The notes: generated from the letters alone by a model not told the origin. A stretch of DNA of 64,000 bases from Primula veris (GCA_963682055.1 OY821741.1:10823697-10887696); one strand, 5' to 3'. Shown: positions 21,595 through 33,081, counted from the first letter of the stretch. Translations and numbers: made by a program.

Positions 21595-22358
21595 ATAGGC
21601 AATCTAGATATCTATTCTCATGCAAGTCTCTATCACTTAATTCAATCTATGTTCCTATCAAAACCAGTATGATTTATTTTAGATTGAATAATATATGAAG
21701 TTAAAATTTCAAAATATATTCAGAAATATTTTATCTCTAAAAGATACTATCTTATATGTTTCCTGGTTTTAGAAAAAGACTAACTCCTATTTTCAAGCTA
21801 GTTATTAACAGGTATTTAACTTATGAAGATTGAGGTCAATCCTATGCTGGAGTAACTCATGCAAAATGGAAAGATTGAAGTCAATCAAAAGAGTCAAAAG
21901 CAATCAACAAGATCTTGAAGAAAGAAGATTGTTTTTACTCTTATATATAGTTGATAACTTTGCTTGTAAAAAGTGTGTTCTAAATTATAAAGAATTCATT
22001 CTTGAGAGAATACACCGTGAGCTTTTAAAATGAAAAACAATGGTGGGATGCCATTGATATTTTGAGTGATAGTTATAAGGTAGGAGCACTATAGAGATAG
22101 GTAGAAAAACCTAGAGGGAGTCTGAGAGTTTTTCATTAAGACTTAAATCCTATATTGTAAGCTTTTATAATATCACTAATATGGGTGACTGCCCCAGAGA
22201 CGTAGCCTAGTTGGGTGAACTCCGTTGTTAAATGTGCATATGATTTAATTCAAGTACATTTAACTTTACAAGTTCTGTCCATCATTATACTTAGATTCCA
22301 ACCTCAGTTGCAACTGTACTTGGAACCTAACTGCATAACTGCAACTAGAACAGCGGAT
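21584..22358 (+). repeat. Truncated copia 3' LTR
   Basis: From about 21584 the sequence matches the 5' LTR from about 16990 onward (ctttaaataggcaatctaga...), with roughly 95 percent identity by eye and one small insertion near 21712. The first third of the LTR is missing, and the RT-LTR junction falls at a short shared word, tatgttt. The right end stops at agaacagcggat, about 13 bp before the expected LTR terminus. Confidence 0.85.
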
Positions 22359-22402
22359 ATATATATATATATATATATATGCAATTACTATCCGCTGTTC
22401 AT
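22356..22402. repeat. (TA)n tract and inverted LTR tip
   Basis: A run of about 12 TA dinucleotides replaces the last LTR bases; after gcaattact comes atccgctgttc, the reverse complement of the LTR end gaacagcggat. The LTR tip is therefore present twice, tail to tail, around a microsatellite, making a small hairpin. Confidence 0.7.
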
Positions 22403-22980
22403 GTTACATGGAATAGTTTCCCTCCATATTTATTAAATTTATTTTGTCGACAAAGTAACAGTTAATTAAGGTAGCGAATTTTCAAAGTCACAAAATAACT
22501 TTTATATCTTAGACGTAGGGACTAAATAATTTTTTTGAAAACGTTGAACACTAATTGGTAATCTTATAAATTTGACGAACATTACAGTCTTATTTTCAGA
22601 CGAAAATGCTTATATGTAAAAATTATATTATATAATAGTGAAGATTGATAAATACTCTTCAGACGAACATTGTGATTGCTTTCTTGTGTTTTTTTATATA
22701 CATATATGCATAAAATCCGCTATAAAATGGCGTGCTTATAAGTTATAACACGCATCAATATTACCTTGAAAGTTTAATTTTATTTTTCCCAAAGCATTTT
22801 GATTTGATTCCATCTAATGCAAGTTACATTGCAGTTAAAGTTTAATATTTTGATGGAAAGTGAAAAAAAATATTAAAATTTGAAAGTCAAAAAAAATATT
22901 AAAATGAACAAAAATGTATATGTAGTCCATGGACCGATGTACTCAATGGGTTTGTGTATTGTTGGCAACTTTTGCATCTT
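22403..22980. other. Non-coding AT-rich stretch
   Basis: No gene. The part from about 22795 (gatttgattccatctaatgc) resembles 6205-6240, suggesting that both are upstream flanks of copies of the dispersed unit. Confidence 0.45.
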
Positions 22981-24850
22981 CGGTAGGCCTCATCAAGGTA
23001 AGAGTGTGACTTATCTAGTAGGCCCAAATGTACCTGGCTAGCATTACATACCCTAAAATCATTTCGGAACGTGCTGATGCTTTTACACCTTTATATATAT
23101 TACCATATTATTCTATAAAATCTTATCTTACAAACATTATTTTCATTCACATTCTCCGTGGCTCCTCCATTTTTCTTCTCATATTCTATTCTTTTTTATC
23201 CGGTACAACACTAGTCTATCATTTTAATGTCCAATTTTTATTAGAATTAAATATTCTATAACGACGTTGTGGCCTTCAATTAAACCTCAATAAATTGTAG
23301 CTATTTCAATCCCTTTGATGTTTGTTGTCTCTAGAAGTGCTACTTCCACATTCAAATGCGAGGATTCCCAAGGTAAGAAGACAATATCGATCAGATTTAT
23401 GAATGGAGTATGTTATTCTTATATCTAGCATTTAATATCTGTTTTTCATTTTCTTTTATTAGATCTTAATCATGTGAAATAAACTCTAACTTGTTTCCAC
23501 TTGTAGATAACATTTTTGGTCGACTTTTATACAAGACAAAGTTGAATTATTGACATTTATTCATGTGTTACAAACTCACAATACGCCAAAACGAATATAA
23601 CTTACATTGTTTTGTAGGAATGTCTATGTAATTAAACTAGTTAAGAAAAAAATGGTAAAAATCTCATACAAGATTTGTCGTATCGATGTTTAAATTCTCA
23701 TTATTTTTCTCATAACTTATAGTGCTATAATATTTGGTGTAACCTGTTAAAAATCAGTGTTTTCTACATTTTGATCAGAAGCATATATATAGAAATCTTA
23801 AGTTACTGTTTTTCAGCCAAAGTAAGGCAACATAGTGGTTAATGAGATCAAACCAAAGGAGCATATAACAGTCTTAATTTCTTATTCATGTATCCTTCAT
23901 TAAATAATTAGTTATTGTAAAAAATTATCACTAAAAAAGTATGTAACATTTACTACTCAACTACCGAAGATGGTTTTTAATTATCTTTCTTGCAAAACAA
24001 TTTTATTTCATTTTATTTTTTATTTCAAAATAATAGATAGGGTCAGAACATATTGAGGTAAAAAAACAATATTATATTTCAATAATATTTTGTCCGTTAA
24101 TCAATTACATTTAGATAAATATTTCCAACGATCTTTAAGCAATTGGTGTTTATGTCATTTCTTTTAATTTTTTGTACTGATGTCTTGAAAACTTCATACC
24201 CGAGTTTTTTCCCTTTCGAAAATTGTATCTCACATTTTCCACCTCACGCTTCTCATTTGCTGCTTTCTAATATTTCACGTGTAAAAGTTGAATCTAAATT
24301 TAATTTTTTGTCTCCATATCCGTTTTGTTTTCACTCCTCACAGCTATGCTTAAACCTATGTCACTGGCTCAATAGCAATAAAATCATAAACCGGATAAGA
24401 TTTACTTCTTGTACTTTCTTAAACCTATGTCACTGGCTCAATAGCAATCTTGTATGAGATTTTTACAATTTTTATTTATTTATATCTTGGTCATATGTAA
24501 AACGTCAAAAGAAACAAAATGTGACTTGATGGAAATTTTAGCAATTATATGCTAGCTAAAATACAAGTTGGTTTATCTTTACTAATTTTGTTTAATGCTT
24601 TATGATGTGATCTACATGAATGCAATGGTAAATTAATTAATTGTTGGTTTGTTTAAAATTTCCATTATATATTTATCATATTTCTTATTTCAGGGCCGAG
24701 GTTGCTCTGAAAAACACTTGGATCCAATATTTTTAAAATTTTGATGGTCCTTGTTCATTTCATTTCAAAAATTCCATGGTATGTTATTGCAAACTTGGTC
24801 ATTTTTTTCATTTTTAACCTTTTTCTTTGTTCTCGTTATAAACCAACCTG
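22981..24850 (+). other. Dispersed intron-containing unit, copy 2 (long intron)
   Basis: GGCCCA motif at 23022, TATA-like TTCTATAAAA at 23111, ATG near 23318 (M-F-V-V-S-R-S-A-T-S), donor CAAG|GTAAGA at 23373, acceptor TTTCTTATTTCAG at 24693, an 85-bp exon (24694-24778) and a second donor ATG|GTATGTT at 24779. The candidate intron is 1321 bp, the longest of the copies. In the conserved exon-2 frame a TAA interrupts after about 13 codons, so this copy would not make the same peptide. A 30-bp phrase (cttaaacctatgtcactggctc) is duplicated at 24350 and 24418 inside the intron. The region from 23820 onward matches 61061-62117 in inverted orientation. Confidence 0.5.
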
Positions 24851-25149
24851 TAAGGTTTTACAAACGTCACCATATATATTTTATTATAAAGAAAAAAACA
24901 AACAATAAGTAGTAATACTCTTGGACAATCATCTTGTCTTACTATAGGAGTAAAAAGCAAATGCATTTATATCATATCCATTTTGTTTTCTCAAAAAAAA
25001 ATCACATACGGACATAAGTAGACAATTTAATTTCATCTCGAAAAATATTTGTAGAAAAATTAGAATTGTTTCCTTATGTTCGTACGAGATTTTCTTTGAA
25101 CACAATTATTATTTTATTTTTTTTGTCCCCACAGTGTGAATAGCAAAAT
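24851..25149. other. Unassigned stretch between unit copy 2 and block A
   Basis: No gene recognised. A polypyrimidine-AG (ttttgtccccacag, ending 25136) could be an acceptor for a third exon of unit copy 2, but no other copy shows it clearly. Confidence 0.3.
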
Positions 25150-25680
25150 TTAATGCCCCAGTTGCAACTTAGCCTATTTAGCCTACTTAGCCTAGCTATT
25201 TACGCTCGTACAGTGTCCTAGTTGCAACTTAGCCTATTTCGACTTTGAGTATCCACCCCCTTCCGGAATTCCTCAAATGCCATCTCAGCCTTTGGATTAA
25301 TAGCCGGGGATTCTTTCTCACTTCCTACATCGAGTAGTGGTCCACCTGGGCTACATTATGCCGGGGTTGCTAAAGAAGCGTTCGAAAATTTTAAGAGAGA
25401 AGGCGCTGAATGCTGAGGGGAAAGAGAAGGAGGCTGATTTGAAAAGAAAGATTTCGGTTAGTCAAAGAGAAAATGGGTCCTCGGCAGATGCTAATGCTGT
25501 GAAAAAACGAAAAGTTGTCGAAGATCCAACGTTTAAAAAGGCCCAAGGAGCCAAGTTAAATAGTATTGAACCGAGGAAGAGGCTAAGGTTAACAAGGCGG
25601 TGAAGAATTCGAGTGATTTGCCGAGTTTAGACCCGAAAGTTTTGGCGGATATAGCAAAAGGGAAAAATAATACTTGTTAA
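25150..25680 (+). pseudogene. DnaJ (J-domain/DUF3444-type) gene fragment, block A copy
   Basis: This matches the middle of a plant DnaJ protein of the J-domain plus DUF3444 class, as judged from the fuller copy on the minus strand (49400-60400). Visible: remains of the zinc-finger C-P-S-C-N segment near 25205-25230, the G-V-A-K-E-A-F-E-N-F-K-R-E motif (about 25365-25405), and in another frame K-E-K-E-A-D-L-K-R-K and V-K-K-R-K-V-V-E. The switch of frame at gaatgctgag (25410) means a 1-base frameshift, shared with the inverted copy. A duplicated phrase agttgcaacttagcctattt occurs at 25162 and 25213. The J domain is absent. No functional product is expected. Confidence 0.75.
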
Positions 25681-25862
25681 TACTAGAAAGTTTAACGTAA
25701 ATGGCAAGTGATAACACACGTTGTAATTGACATTGCCAAACTTAAAGAACATAATTGAGTCTGTGATTATTTGTCATCATCTATTGAGCCAAAATAAAAG
25801 CCTTAAAATAGGTTTTTATAAGCATAAAACTAGACTTTCCTATACATAAGTCTAAATTTTAC

Positions 25863-27791
25863 TGTCACGCCCCAAAATCCGTAAGACACAGATATCAAGG
25901 CGTGACCTTTTGAATAAAAGGAAAAAGGAACCTGTTGGTACAAAATTTAAATTTTAAAAGAAAAAGACTTGAGAGCTAAAGAAACAATTAAATGAATAAA
26001 TATAAAGTTTGCCAAACGCGGCTACAAGACAAAATGGTTTGAACAAAATTATATAAAAATAAATAAATAAATGTAATTTGCCCGTACACTACAACCTCGA
26101 AATTAGTCTAAGGAAATAAAACAATTCAAGAATCCCCGAACCCATGCGCTACTTCGCTAATGCTCCTATCCGAACGTGCCAACCTAAATTGTACCAGAAA
26201 GACAAAACTGTAACGGTGAGTCCCACGCACATACATAGACGGGACGGTACCACAAAATACCCTCACTCCATCCCATAAATGCAAGAACTCACAAACAACA
26301 ACTACGATAATCAACGTATAAAAAGAAATATAATAACATCGTACAACGGAATAAAATTAAATAACGTCAAGACACATCTATAGCAAACATGGACCTCTCA
26401 CGCCACCTACCCCAGTCCGTAAGGTAGGTCATTCCCTATACCCTCGACCGTCTTATGTCCCCGGAATTAGGAAGAGACATAGACCATTGCTAACATAAAA
26501 GTAGATTTAAAGTGCGCACTTGGACCTCTCATACCACTCGTCCCAGTCTGTAAGACGAGCATTCCCTATCCTCTCGGCCGTCTTATGTCCCCGGAATTAG
26601 GAAGAGACATAGACCATTGCTAACATAAAAGTAGATTTAAAGTGCGCAATTGGACCTCTCATGCCACTCGTCCCAGTCCGTAAGACGAGTCATTCCCTAT
26701 CCCTCGGCCGTCTTATGTCCCCGGAATTAGGAAGAGACATAGACCATTGCTAACATAAAAGTAAATATAGTGCACACTAGGACCTCTTATGCCACTCGCC
26801 ACAGTCCGTAAGATGAGTCATTCCCTATCCCCTCGACCGTCTATTGTCCCCGGAATTTGGAAGAGACATAGACCATTGCCACTAATCTAAATCACAAGGC
26901 CTCGGCCAATAATATAAAACCATTCAATTATCACATTCTCATACGTCACTTTAACGTAATTCAACATAACCCATAATCATAGGTACTAGATTCACCACTA
27001 GGCAAACAACTCCAACAACATAAAATCTCATTCAGGAATTTTAACAAACACCTTGTATGCATAAACTACAATTCATCTTTATTCAACATAAATTTACCTA
27101 ATTTCATCAACAACTATATAATCACATAATTAACTTATAAAACATGCAAACCCATCCATAATCTCATTAATTTGAAATTAATATGTCTCAAGTCTCAACT
27201 TTTACAATTCAAATACTGGGATTAAAAGTCCCACAAATAAACCCCAATTAACAATTTAAGAACATAATTAATATAAAAGACAAAAAACCCCCAATTTATA
27301 ATAAATGCAAAACCTAATCCTAACATACACCCTCGTCTAGTCGCAATGGATAACCCCCGTTACATTATAGCGTAGAGGAGATGCTTCCGGTAAGAACCCG
27401 CTAATGGTGGTTTCCTCTTCTTCTTCTTCTTCTTCTTCTTCTTTCTTTTTCTCTCTTCTTTTTGGTTTACTGGTTTGAAAAAGTGGGCTGATTTGAAGAT
27501 GTAAAAACTATTTTGAGAAAGTTTATGGAAGCGAACTATTTGGTCCCCGAAGTTTTAAAAGTTAACTCATGATCCAAAAATATTACTTTACTACTCAATA
27601 ATAACAAATCTATTGGGTCCTTTTTATTAGTAAAATTAGTAACAGGTTTTTAAAATAAAGTTTTTCGGAAGAGTTTCAGTTTTTTGGCTAAAAATTAGTC
27701 GAGTGACCGGTTTTTGGTAAAATTTGTATAAAACATTTTTGGATAAATTAAATCCTGAATAAAACCATTTATAAAAATACGGGATGTTACA
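25863..27791 (-). repeat. Gypsy 3' LTR (1929 bp, four tandem units)
   Basis: Complete from TGTCACGCCCC to GGGATGTTACA. It is longer than the 5' LTR of the same element (1821 bp), largely because its tandem array (26390-26880) has four instead of three units. A (CTT)n tract lies near 27415-27445. Its sense-strand start directly abuts the RT fragment. Confidence 0.92.
26390..26880 (-). repeat. Four-unit tandem hairpin array
   Basis: Units begin near 26390, 26521, 26651 and 26780. Unit 1 stem is ACCTACC (26405-26411) with GGTAGGT (26423-26429); unit 3 stem is ACTCGTC (26666-26672) with GACGAGT (26684-26690). Units 2 and 3 are nearly identical, as expected for recent unit duplication. Confidence 0.88.
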
Positions 27792-28300
27792 GAAATATCC
27801 TCATCTTTCACCCTCAATTGGTGATAGCCTGATCTCAAGTCGATTTTTGAAAAGAACGTCGCTCCCTTCAATTGGTCAAACAAATCGTCAATTCGAGGTA
27901 GTGGGTACTTATTCTTAATAGTCACCCTATTTAGCTTTCGATAGTCGATGCACATCCTCATCGATCCATCTTTCTTTTGCACGAATATGGCCGGTGCCGT
28001 CCATGGTGACGTACTCCGCCTAATAAACCCCTTCTCTAGCAGTTCTTCTAACTGCTTACTTAACTCTTTTAACTCGGCCGGTGCCAATCGCTATGGGGAA
28101 ATGGCTATGGGTGCCGTTCCCGGTACCAAATCGATAGAAAAATCTAACCCTCTTTTCGGTGGTAACCCCGGTAGATCCTTCGGAAACACATCTCTAAAAT
28201 CGTCCACTACGATTGGCCACATTTCCACTTCTTCATCATTATCCACTATCGAGAGACTAGCCAAAAGGCAAGACAGGTTGCCCACAACCCGCTTGGATTA
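27792..28300 (-). pseudogene. pol: Gypsy reverse transcriptase, N-terminal part
   Basis: The frame shows D-L-P-G-L-P-P-K-R, then [36 protein letters not shown] and [11 protein letters not shown], all diagnostic of chromovirus-like Ty3-gypsy RT. It ends at V-K-D-E-D-I-S, before the Y-x-D-D box, where the sequence switches to the first base of the 3' LTR. An in-frame stop lies near 28090 (TAG after I-S-P) and another near 28301. In normal elements about 750 further pol residues would follow. Confidence 0.92.
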
Positions 28301-28735
28301 ATAAGGAATAGAAGAAAGGATAGCGTCTCTTTCCCCACGAAAGAACATCTCATCTCCGGATGAAGTTGTAAGGAAAATTTTTCGTCGAACACAATCGATG
28401 AAAGAGTTGAAATGAACCAACCAGTCCATTCCAACTATCACGTCGAACCCTGACATCTCTATAACAACTAAATCAAATATAAGAACATGGTCCGCGACCA
28501 TCATCTCACAAGACCGACACACTCAGTCCAACATAACTCGACCCCCAACAGGAGTCTTTACAACAATCGGGTTCTCTAGTACCCCAATTTCTAGAGACAA
28601 AGACTCAACTAGATGCCTAGCTATAAAAGAACGTGAAGCTCCCGTATCGAAAAGAACATGTGCCCAAGATGAGCACACAAGAACCATACCTTGTACATTA
28701 GCCGGGTCTCCCTGGTTTGCCAACTGTGGCAAGGC
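28301..28735 (-). pseudogene. pol: Gypsy aspartic protease region
   Basis: The catalytic motif L-F-D-T-G-A-S lies at about 28625-28655, followed by the S-F-I-A segment and, after a stop near 28523, by D-V-I-V-G-M-D-W-L (about 28420-28445), the conserved second protease block. The D-T-G triad is intact but the reading frame is interrupted at least twice. It precedes RT in the usual gag-PR-RT order. Confidence 0.88.
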
Positions 28736-29191
28736 ATAAAGATGAACTTCAGCTGGTGGGTTCCCTTGCGGTCCTCGATTTCCTCCATTATTTCCTCGGT
28801 TCCCCAGTCCTTGATGGCCTCCTCTATAGTTCCCACGGTTTCCCCCTCCTTGGTGGTTACCTCGAAACCCTCCCCCTTACTTCCCAGGTAATTGGTATTG
28901 TGGCACAAACTTTGGTCCTCTTGGTGGTGGTGGTGGCAACCTAGGTTGGTTAAAAGGCCGGTTAGTGTCGATTCTTCCTTGTCCCATGGTACAAACTCTT
29001 GCCGTATGTCCAAATCGGTTGAATGTCCTACATTGGACTCTAGGGCATTCGAATTGTTGATTGTTCACATCTCCACATGTGAAACACACTCTCTTCATTA
29101 TGGTGTTTCTTGGTAGTGGATTAAAACCCCTTTCTCCTCTGCCCTGTTGTGGAAAACGCAAATTATTCGCCATATCCCATGTCCGCTTATT
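28736..29191 (-). pseudogene. gag: Gypsy gag C-terminus with degenerate zinc knuckles
   Basis: Two knuckle remnants are visible near 29010-29110: C-F-T-C-G-D-V-N-N-Q-Q-F-E-C, which lacks the G-H core, and C-R-T-F-N-R-F-G-H-T-A-R-V-C, which has F in place of the second Cys. Proline- and arginine-rich linkers surround them. A stop separates it from the upstream gag frame at about 29190. Neither knuckle retains all four Zn ligands, so nucleic-acid binding would be impaired. Confidence 0.8.
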
Positions 29192-30127
29192 CTATTCCCT
29201 CGGAGCATTTTCGGTTTTCGACTTCTCTAAGATTCTCTTGTTATGGAGTAGAGCTCCTTCCACAGCTTGAGCCGATTTTACCAACTCATTATAGTTGACA
29301 TGGCGGGCCGATGCCAATTGCAACGAGATGGTCGGGTTCAGCCCCTTCATGAATCTTCTACATCTTTCTGCGCCCCCTAGAACCGAGTCTGGGGCATACC
29401 TCGAGAGTGAGGTAAACTTTACCTGGTATGCTTGAACGGTCATACCTCCTTGATATAGTTCCTCGCAACGCCTCCTCATTTCATCCTTATAAGAATCTGG
29501 AACAAACTACCGATTAAATAATTCGATGAACTCGTTCCATTCGAAGTTGTTTATGTCGTAAGTATCCACGATCCCCAACCACCACTTCTGTGATTCACCC
29601 TTTAGGTGAAACTGAGCCATATTCATCCGTTGCTCACCATCTACTATCCCCGCTGCCGATAGATATTTTTCCATTTCGCCCACCCATCCTTCAGCTATGG
29701 ATGGTTCACCTATCCCATCGAAAGTCGGAGCCCCCAATCGGGTGAAGTTAAGCAATCCATTGTTACTTGAACTTCCAGCTTGTGGATTTTGCACCATTAT
29801 TTGCACCACCTTCTGAAGGTCGGTCATCACTTGGTTAGCGTTTACCGATTCTGGTTCTGGTACGAAAGTCTCTTCTTCTTCCTCATTCACCTCCTCATAC
29901 ACATTCTCAACCTCTACCTCCTCCTCGGGTGGCTCAGGTGGTGGGTCACTAGCGTTACCTCTCCCCCCACGACCTCTTGCAGCCCTTCTTCCTCGAGTTG
30001 CTCCCCGCCCCCTTGAAGCTCTTCTTCCCCTTCCATTTTCCCTACCTCGGGTAGCCGCACCGCTTGATGATGGTGCACCCCCGCGTATAGCTGGTCCCCT
30101 TCCACTATTCCTTGTGGTAATAGCCAT
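29192..30127 (-). pseudogene. gag: Gypsy gag, broken
   Basis: The start chosen is the ATG at 30127 (M-A-I-T-T-R-N-S-G-R-G-P); an upstream in-frame ATG at 30139 is less likely. An Arg/Gly-rich tract (about residues 15-60) and an acidic Glu-rich stretch precede the conserved retrotrans_gag core: F-D-G-I-G-E-P, W-V-G-E-M-E-K-Y, F-H-L-K-G-E-S-Q-K-W-W and later M-T-V-Q-A-Y-Q-V-K-F-T-S-L-S-R-Y-A-P. A TAG at about 29504 (after N-R) and a TAG at about 29190 interrupt the frame. Otherwise the domain is well preserved, so inactivation may be fairly recent. Confidence 0.9.
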
Positions 30128-30365
30128 GGCTACAAACATTTAAAACCGACACTTTAGTTGTCTTACTCGACACTACTACACATACATGTATATTCATACA
30201 TGATAAAAGCTCGTTTTACAGATTAATCACTTTATCAAGTTTTCTAAGGTTCAATAACATAGAGTACTGAAATACGAAGCCAACGGTTTAAGCGGAATCA
30301 AATTCGGAGTAAAAACGAAGGAGTTATAAGCGTTTGAAGTATAGCGAGAGAACCGCGAAATTGCC

Positions 30366-30612
30366 AGAACACGACCGATCGTTTTGGACAAAACGACCAA
30401 TCGTTTTGGTCCAAATATTACCCGAGAGGTCTGAAAAATACGACCGATCGTTTTGACAAACGACTGATCATTTTTTGGTCCAGAGAGGTCTGAAAAATTC
30501 GACCGATCGTTTTGACAGACGACCGATCGTTAAACTGACCAGAAGGGTCTGAAAGAATTCGACCGATCGTTTTTATAGACGACCGATCGTTAAACTGACC
30601 AGAAGGGTCTGG
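30366..30612 (-). repeat. Array of CGACCGATCGTT motifs in the gypsy leader
   Basis: Between PBS and gag about nine copies of acgaccgatcgttt (core palindrome CGATCG) occur, arranged as pairs inside repeats of about 55-60 bp that also contain agaagggtctgaaa or agaggtctgaaaaa. The array accounts for an in-frame repetitive peptide, which is not a gene. Position in the 5' untranslated leader suggests an RNA or DNA cis-signal; function unknown. Confidence 0.8.
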
Positions 30613-31242
30613 AAAAAAAATTCGACACAAAAACATAAAATTCCCCAACACTTGTAAATTCCTTACATGGAACATATCACACAACTACATCATTTTAGTC
30701 CACAACATATCAACATTTATTCGCATAAAATTATTCATTCACACATATGTCAATAATTTGAAAATACACTACATAAAACCATCAAATTCACAATTCTCGC
30801 ACTCTAATAGTTCGCTACTACTAGACATGCAAATTTATACTTCATACACACTATATCAATCTACACACGCATACAAACAACACAAAAATGCGAGGGATAA
30901 CCCATTACGATACGTTATCCTAAAGCACCTGAGTGTCCTCGCATACTCTAGAACTCCACATCGCTAAGGTATTCCTTCACACATACCGAGTAGAGGTCCA
31001 CCCACTAGTTTTGCGAGCCGGGATCGACAAGTGTCCTCATTGTCCCCAACTTGCCTCACATGTGGACTTTCCTTTCATCAACTACTACTAAATTCTAACT
31101 ACATGTGTTAAGCTAAATGCAACCCCCCGTTTTAGAAAAAGTTTGAATTTTTTGAAAAGTTTTGTGAAAATGATATGATGGATCTTGTTCCAATGGTTAC
31201 CCATCTTCCCATCTTCCCAAATTATACAAGAACCTAGTTACC
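30613..31242 (-). other. Gypsy 5' leader without coding sequence
   Basis: AT-rich leader between the motif array and the PBS. Nothing else recognised. Confidence 0.6.
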
Positions 31243-31253
31243 TCTGATACCAA
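31243..31253 (-). other. Primer binding site of the gypsy element
   Basis: On the minus strand TGGTATCAGAG lies two bases after the LTR end, complementary to initiator tRNA-Met. It defines 31256-33076 as the 5' LTR. Confidence 0.9.
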
Positions 31254-31255
31254 CT

Positions 31256-33076
31256 TGTCACGCCCCAAAATCCGTAAGACACAGATATCAAGGCGTGACC
31301 TTTTGAATAAAAGGAAAAAGGAACCTGTTGGTACAAAATTTAAATTCTAAAAGAAAAAGACTTGAGAGCTAAAGGAACAATTAAATGAATAAATATAAAA
31401 TTTTCCAAACGCGGCTACAAGACAAAATGGTTTTAACAAAATTATATAAAAAGAAATAAAAAATTATAATTTTCCCATTGGCTACAACCTGGGAATTAGT
31501 CTAAGGAAATAAAACAATTCAAGAATCCCCGAACCCATGCGCTACTTCCTAATGCTCCTATCCGAACATGCCAACCTAAATTGTACCTGAAAGACAAAAC
31601 TGTAATGGTGAGTCTCACGCACGTACATAGACGGGACGTCACCACAAAATACCGTCAACATAAATGCAAGAACTCACGCACATCCCATAAATGCAAGAAC
31701 TCACAAACAACAACTACGATAATCAACGTATAAAAAGAAATATAATAACATCGTACAACGGAATAAAATTAAATAACGTCAACACACATCTATAGCAAAC
31801 ATGGACCTCTCACGCCACCTACCCCAGTCCGTAAGGTAGGTTGTTCCCTATCCTCTCGGCCGTCTTATGTCCCCGGAATTAGGAAGAGACATAGACCATT
31901 GCTAACATAAAAGTAGATTTAAAGTGCGCACTTTGACCTCTCATGCCACTCGTCCCAGTCCGTAAGACGAGTCATTCCCTATCCCCTCGGCCGTCTTATG
32001 TCCCCGGAATTAGGAAGAGACATAGACCATTGCTAACAAAAAAGTAAATATAGTGCACAATAGGACCTCTCATGCCACTCGCTCCAGTCCGTAAGACGAG
32101 TCATTCCATATCCCCTCAGCAGTCTTATGTCCCCGGAATTAGGAAGAGACATAGACCATTGCCACTAATCTAAATCACAAGGCCTCGGCCAATAATATAA
32201 AACCATTCAATTATCACATTCTCATACGTCACTTTAACGTAATTCAACATAACCCATAATCATAGGTGCTAGATTCACCACTAGGCAAACAACTCCAACA
32301 ACATAAAATCTCATTCAGACATTTTAACAAACACCTTGTATTCATGAACTATAATTCATCTTTATTCAACATAAATTTACTCAATTTCATCAACAACTAT
32401 ATAATCACATAATCAACTTATAAAACATGCAAACCCATCCATAATCTCATTAATTCGGAATTAATATGTCTCAAGTCTCAACTTCTACAATTCAAATAAT
32501 GGAATTAAAAGTACAACAAATAAACCCAATTAACAATTTAAGAACATAATTAATATAAAAGGCAAAAACCCCCAATTTATAATAAACGCAAAACCTAATC
32601 CCAACATACACACTCGTCTAGTCGCAATGGATAACCCCTGTTACCTTAGAGCGTAGAGGAGATGCTTCCGGTAAGAACCCGCTAATGGTGGTTTCCCTCT
32701 CTTCTTCTTCTTCTTCTTCTTCTTTCTTCTTCTCTCTTTTCTCTCTTTTATCTCTTCTTTTTGGTTTACTGTTTTGAAAAACTGGGCTGATTTGAAGATG
32801 TAAAAACTGTTTTGAGAAAGTTTGTGGAATCGAATTATTTGGTCACCAAAGTTTTAAAAGTTAACTCATGATCCAAAAATATTACTTTATTACTCAATAA
32901 TAACAAATCTTTAGAAATAAATCTATTGAGTCATTTTTATTAGTAAAATTAGTAACAGGTTTTTAAAATAAACTTTGAATTAGTTGAGTGACCGTTTTTT
33001 GGTAAACTTTGAATAAAACATTTTTGGATAAATTAAATCATAAATAAAACCATTTATAAAAATACGGGATGTTACA
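31256..33076 (-). repeat. Gypsy 5' LTR (1821 bp, three tandem units)
   Basis: Complete LTR; tandem hairpin units at about 31803, 31932 and 32063 to 32165. A small local duplication (cataaatgcaagaactcac twice, 31666-31705) is absent from the 3' LTR. A (TTC)n tract lies at about 32700-32725. Remaining text matches the 3' LTR closely. Confidence 0.92.
31803..32165 (-). repeat. Three-unit hairpin array of the gypsy 5' LTR
   Basis: Unit 1 has ACCTACC/GGTAGGT; unit 2 ACTCGTC/GACGAGT. The second stem is the ATGTC/GACAT version in all three units. One unit fewer than the partner LTR of the same element. Confidence 0.85.
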
Positions 33077-33081
33077 TTTAC

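Larger units (their letters stand above)
25863..33076 (-). mobile_element. Internally deleted Ty3-gypsy element, TSD TTTAC
   Basis: Two LTRs of the TGTCACGCCCC...GGGATGTTACA family flank gag, protease and the start of RT on the minus strand. The element is bounded by a perfect 5-bp duplication TTTAC (25858-25862 and 33077-33081). The uninterrupted target is seen in the inverted duplicate near 48911-48920. RT palm, RNase H, integrase and polypurine tract are deleted. It is clearly non-autonomous. Size is 7214 bp. Confidence 0.92.

Noticed and set aside
27948..28301. Plus-strand open frame across the gypsy pol region
   Set aside because: It is antisense to clear protease and RT motifs.
29780..30105. 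His/Trp-rich and Glu-rich frames over gag
   Set aside because: Shadows of the Arg/Gly- and Glu-coding tracts of gag in other frames.
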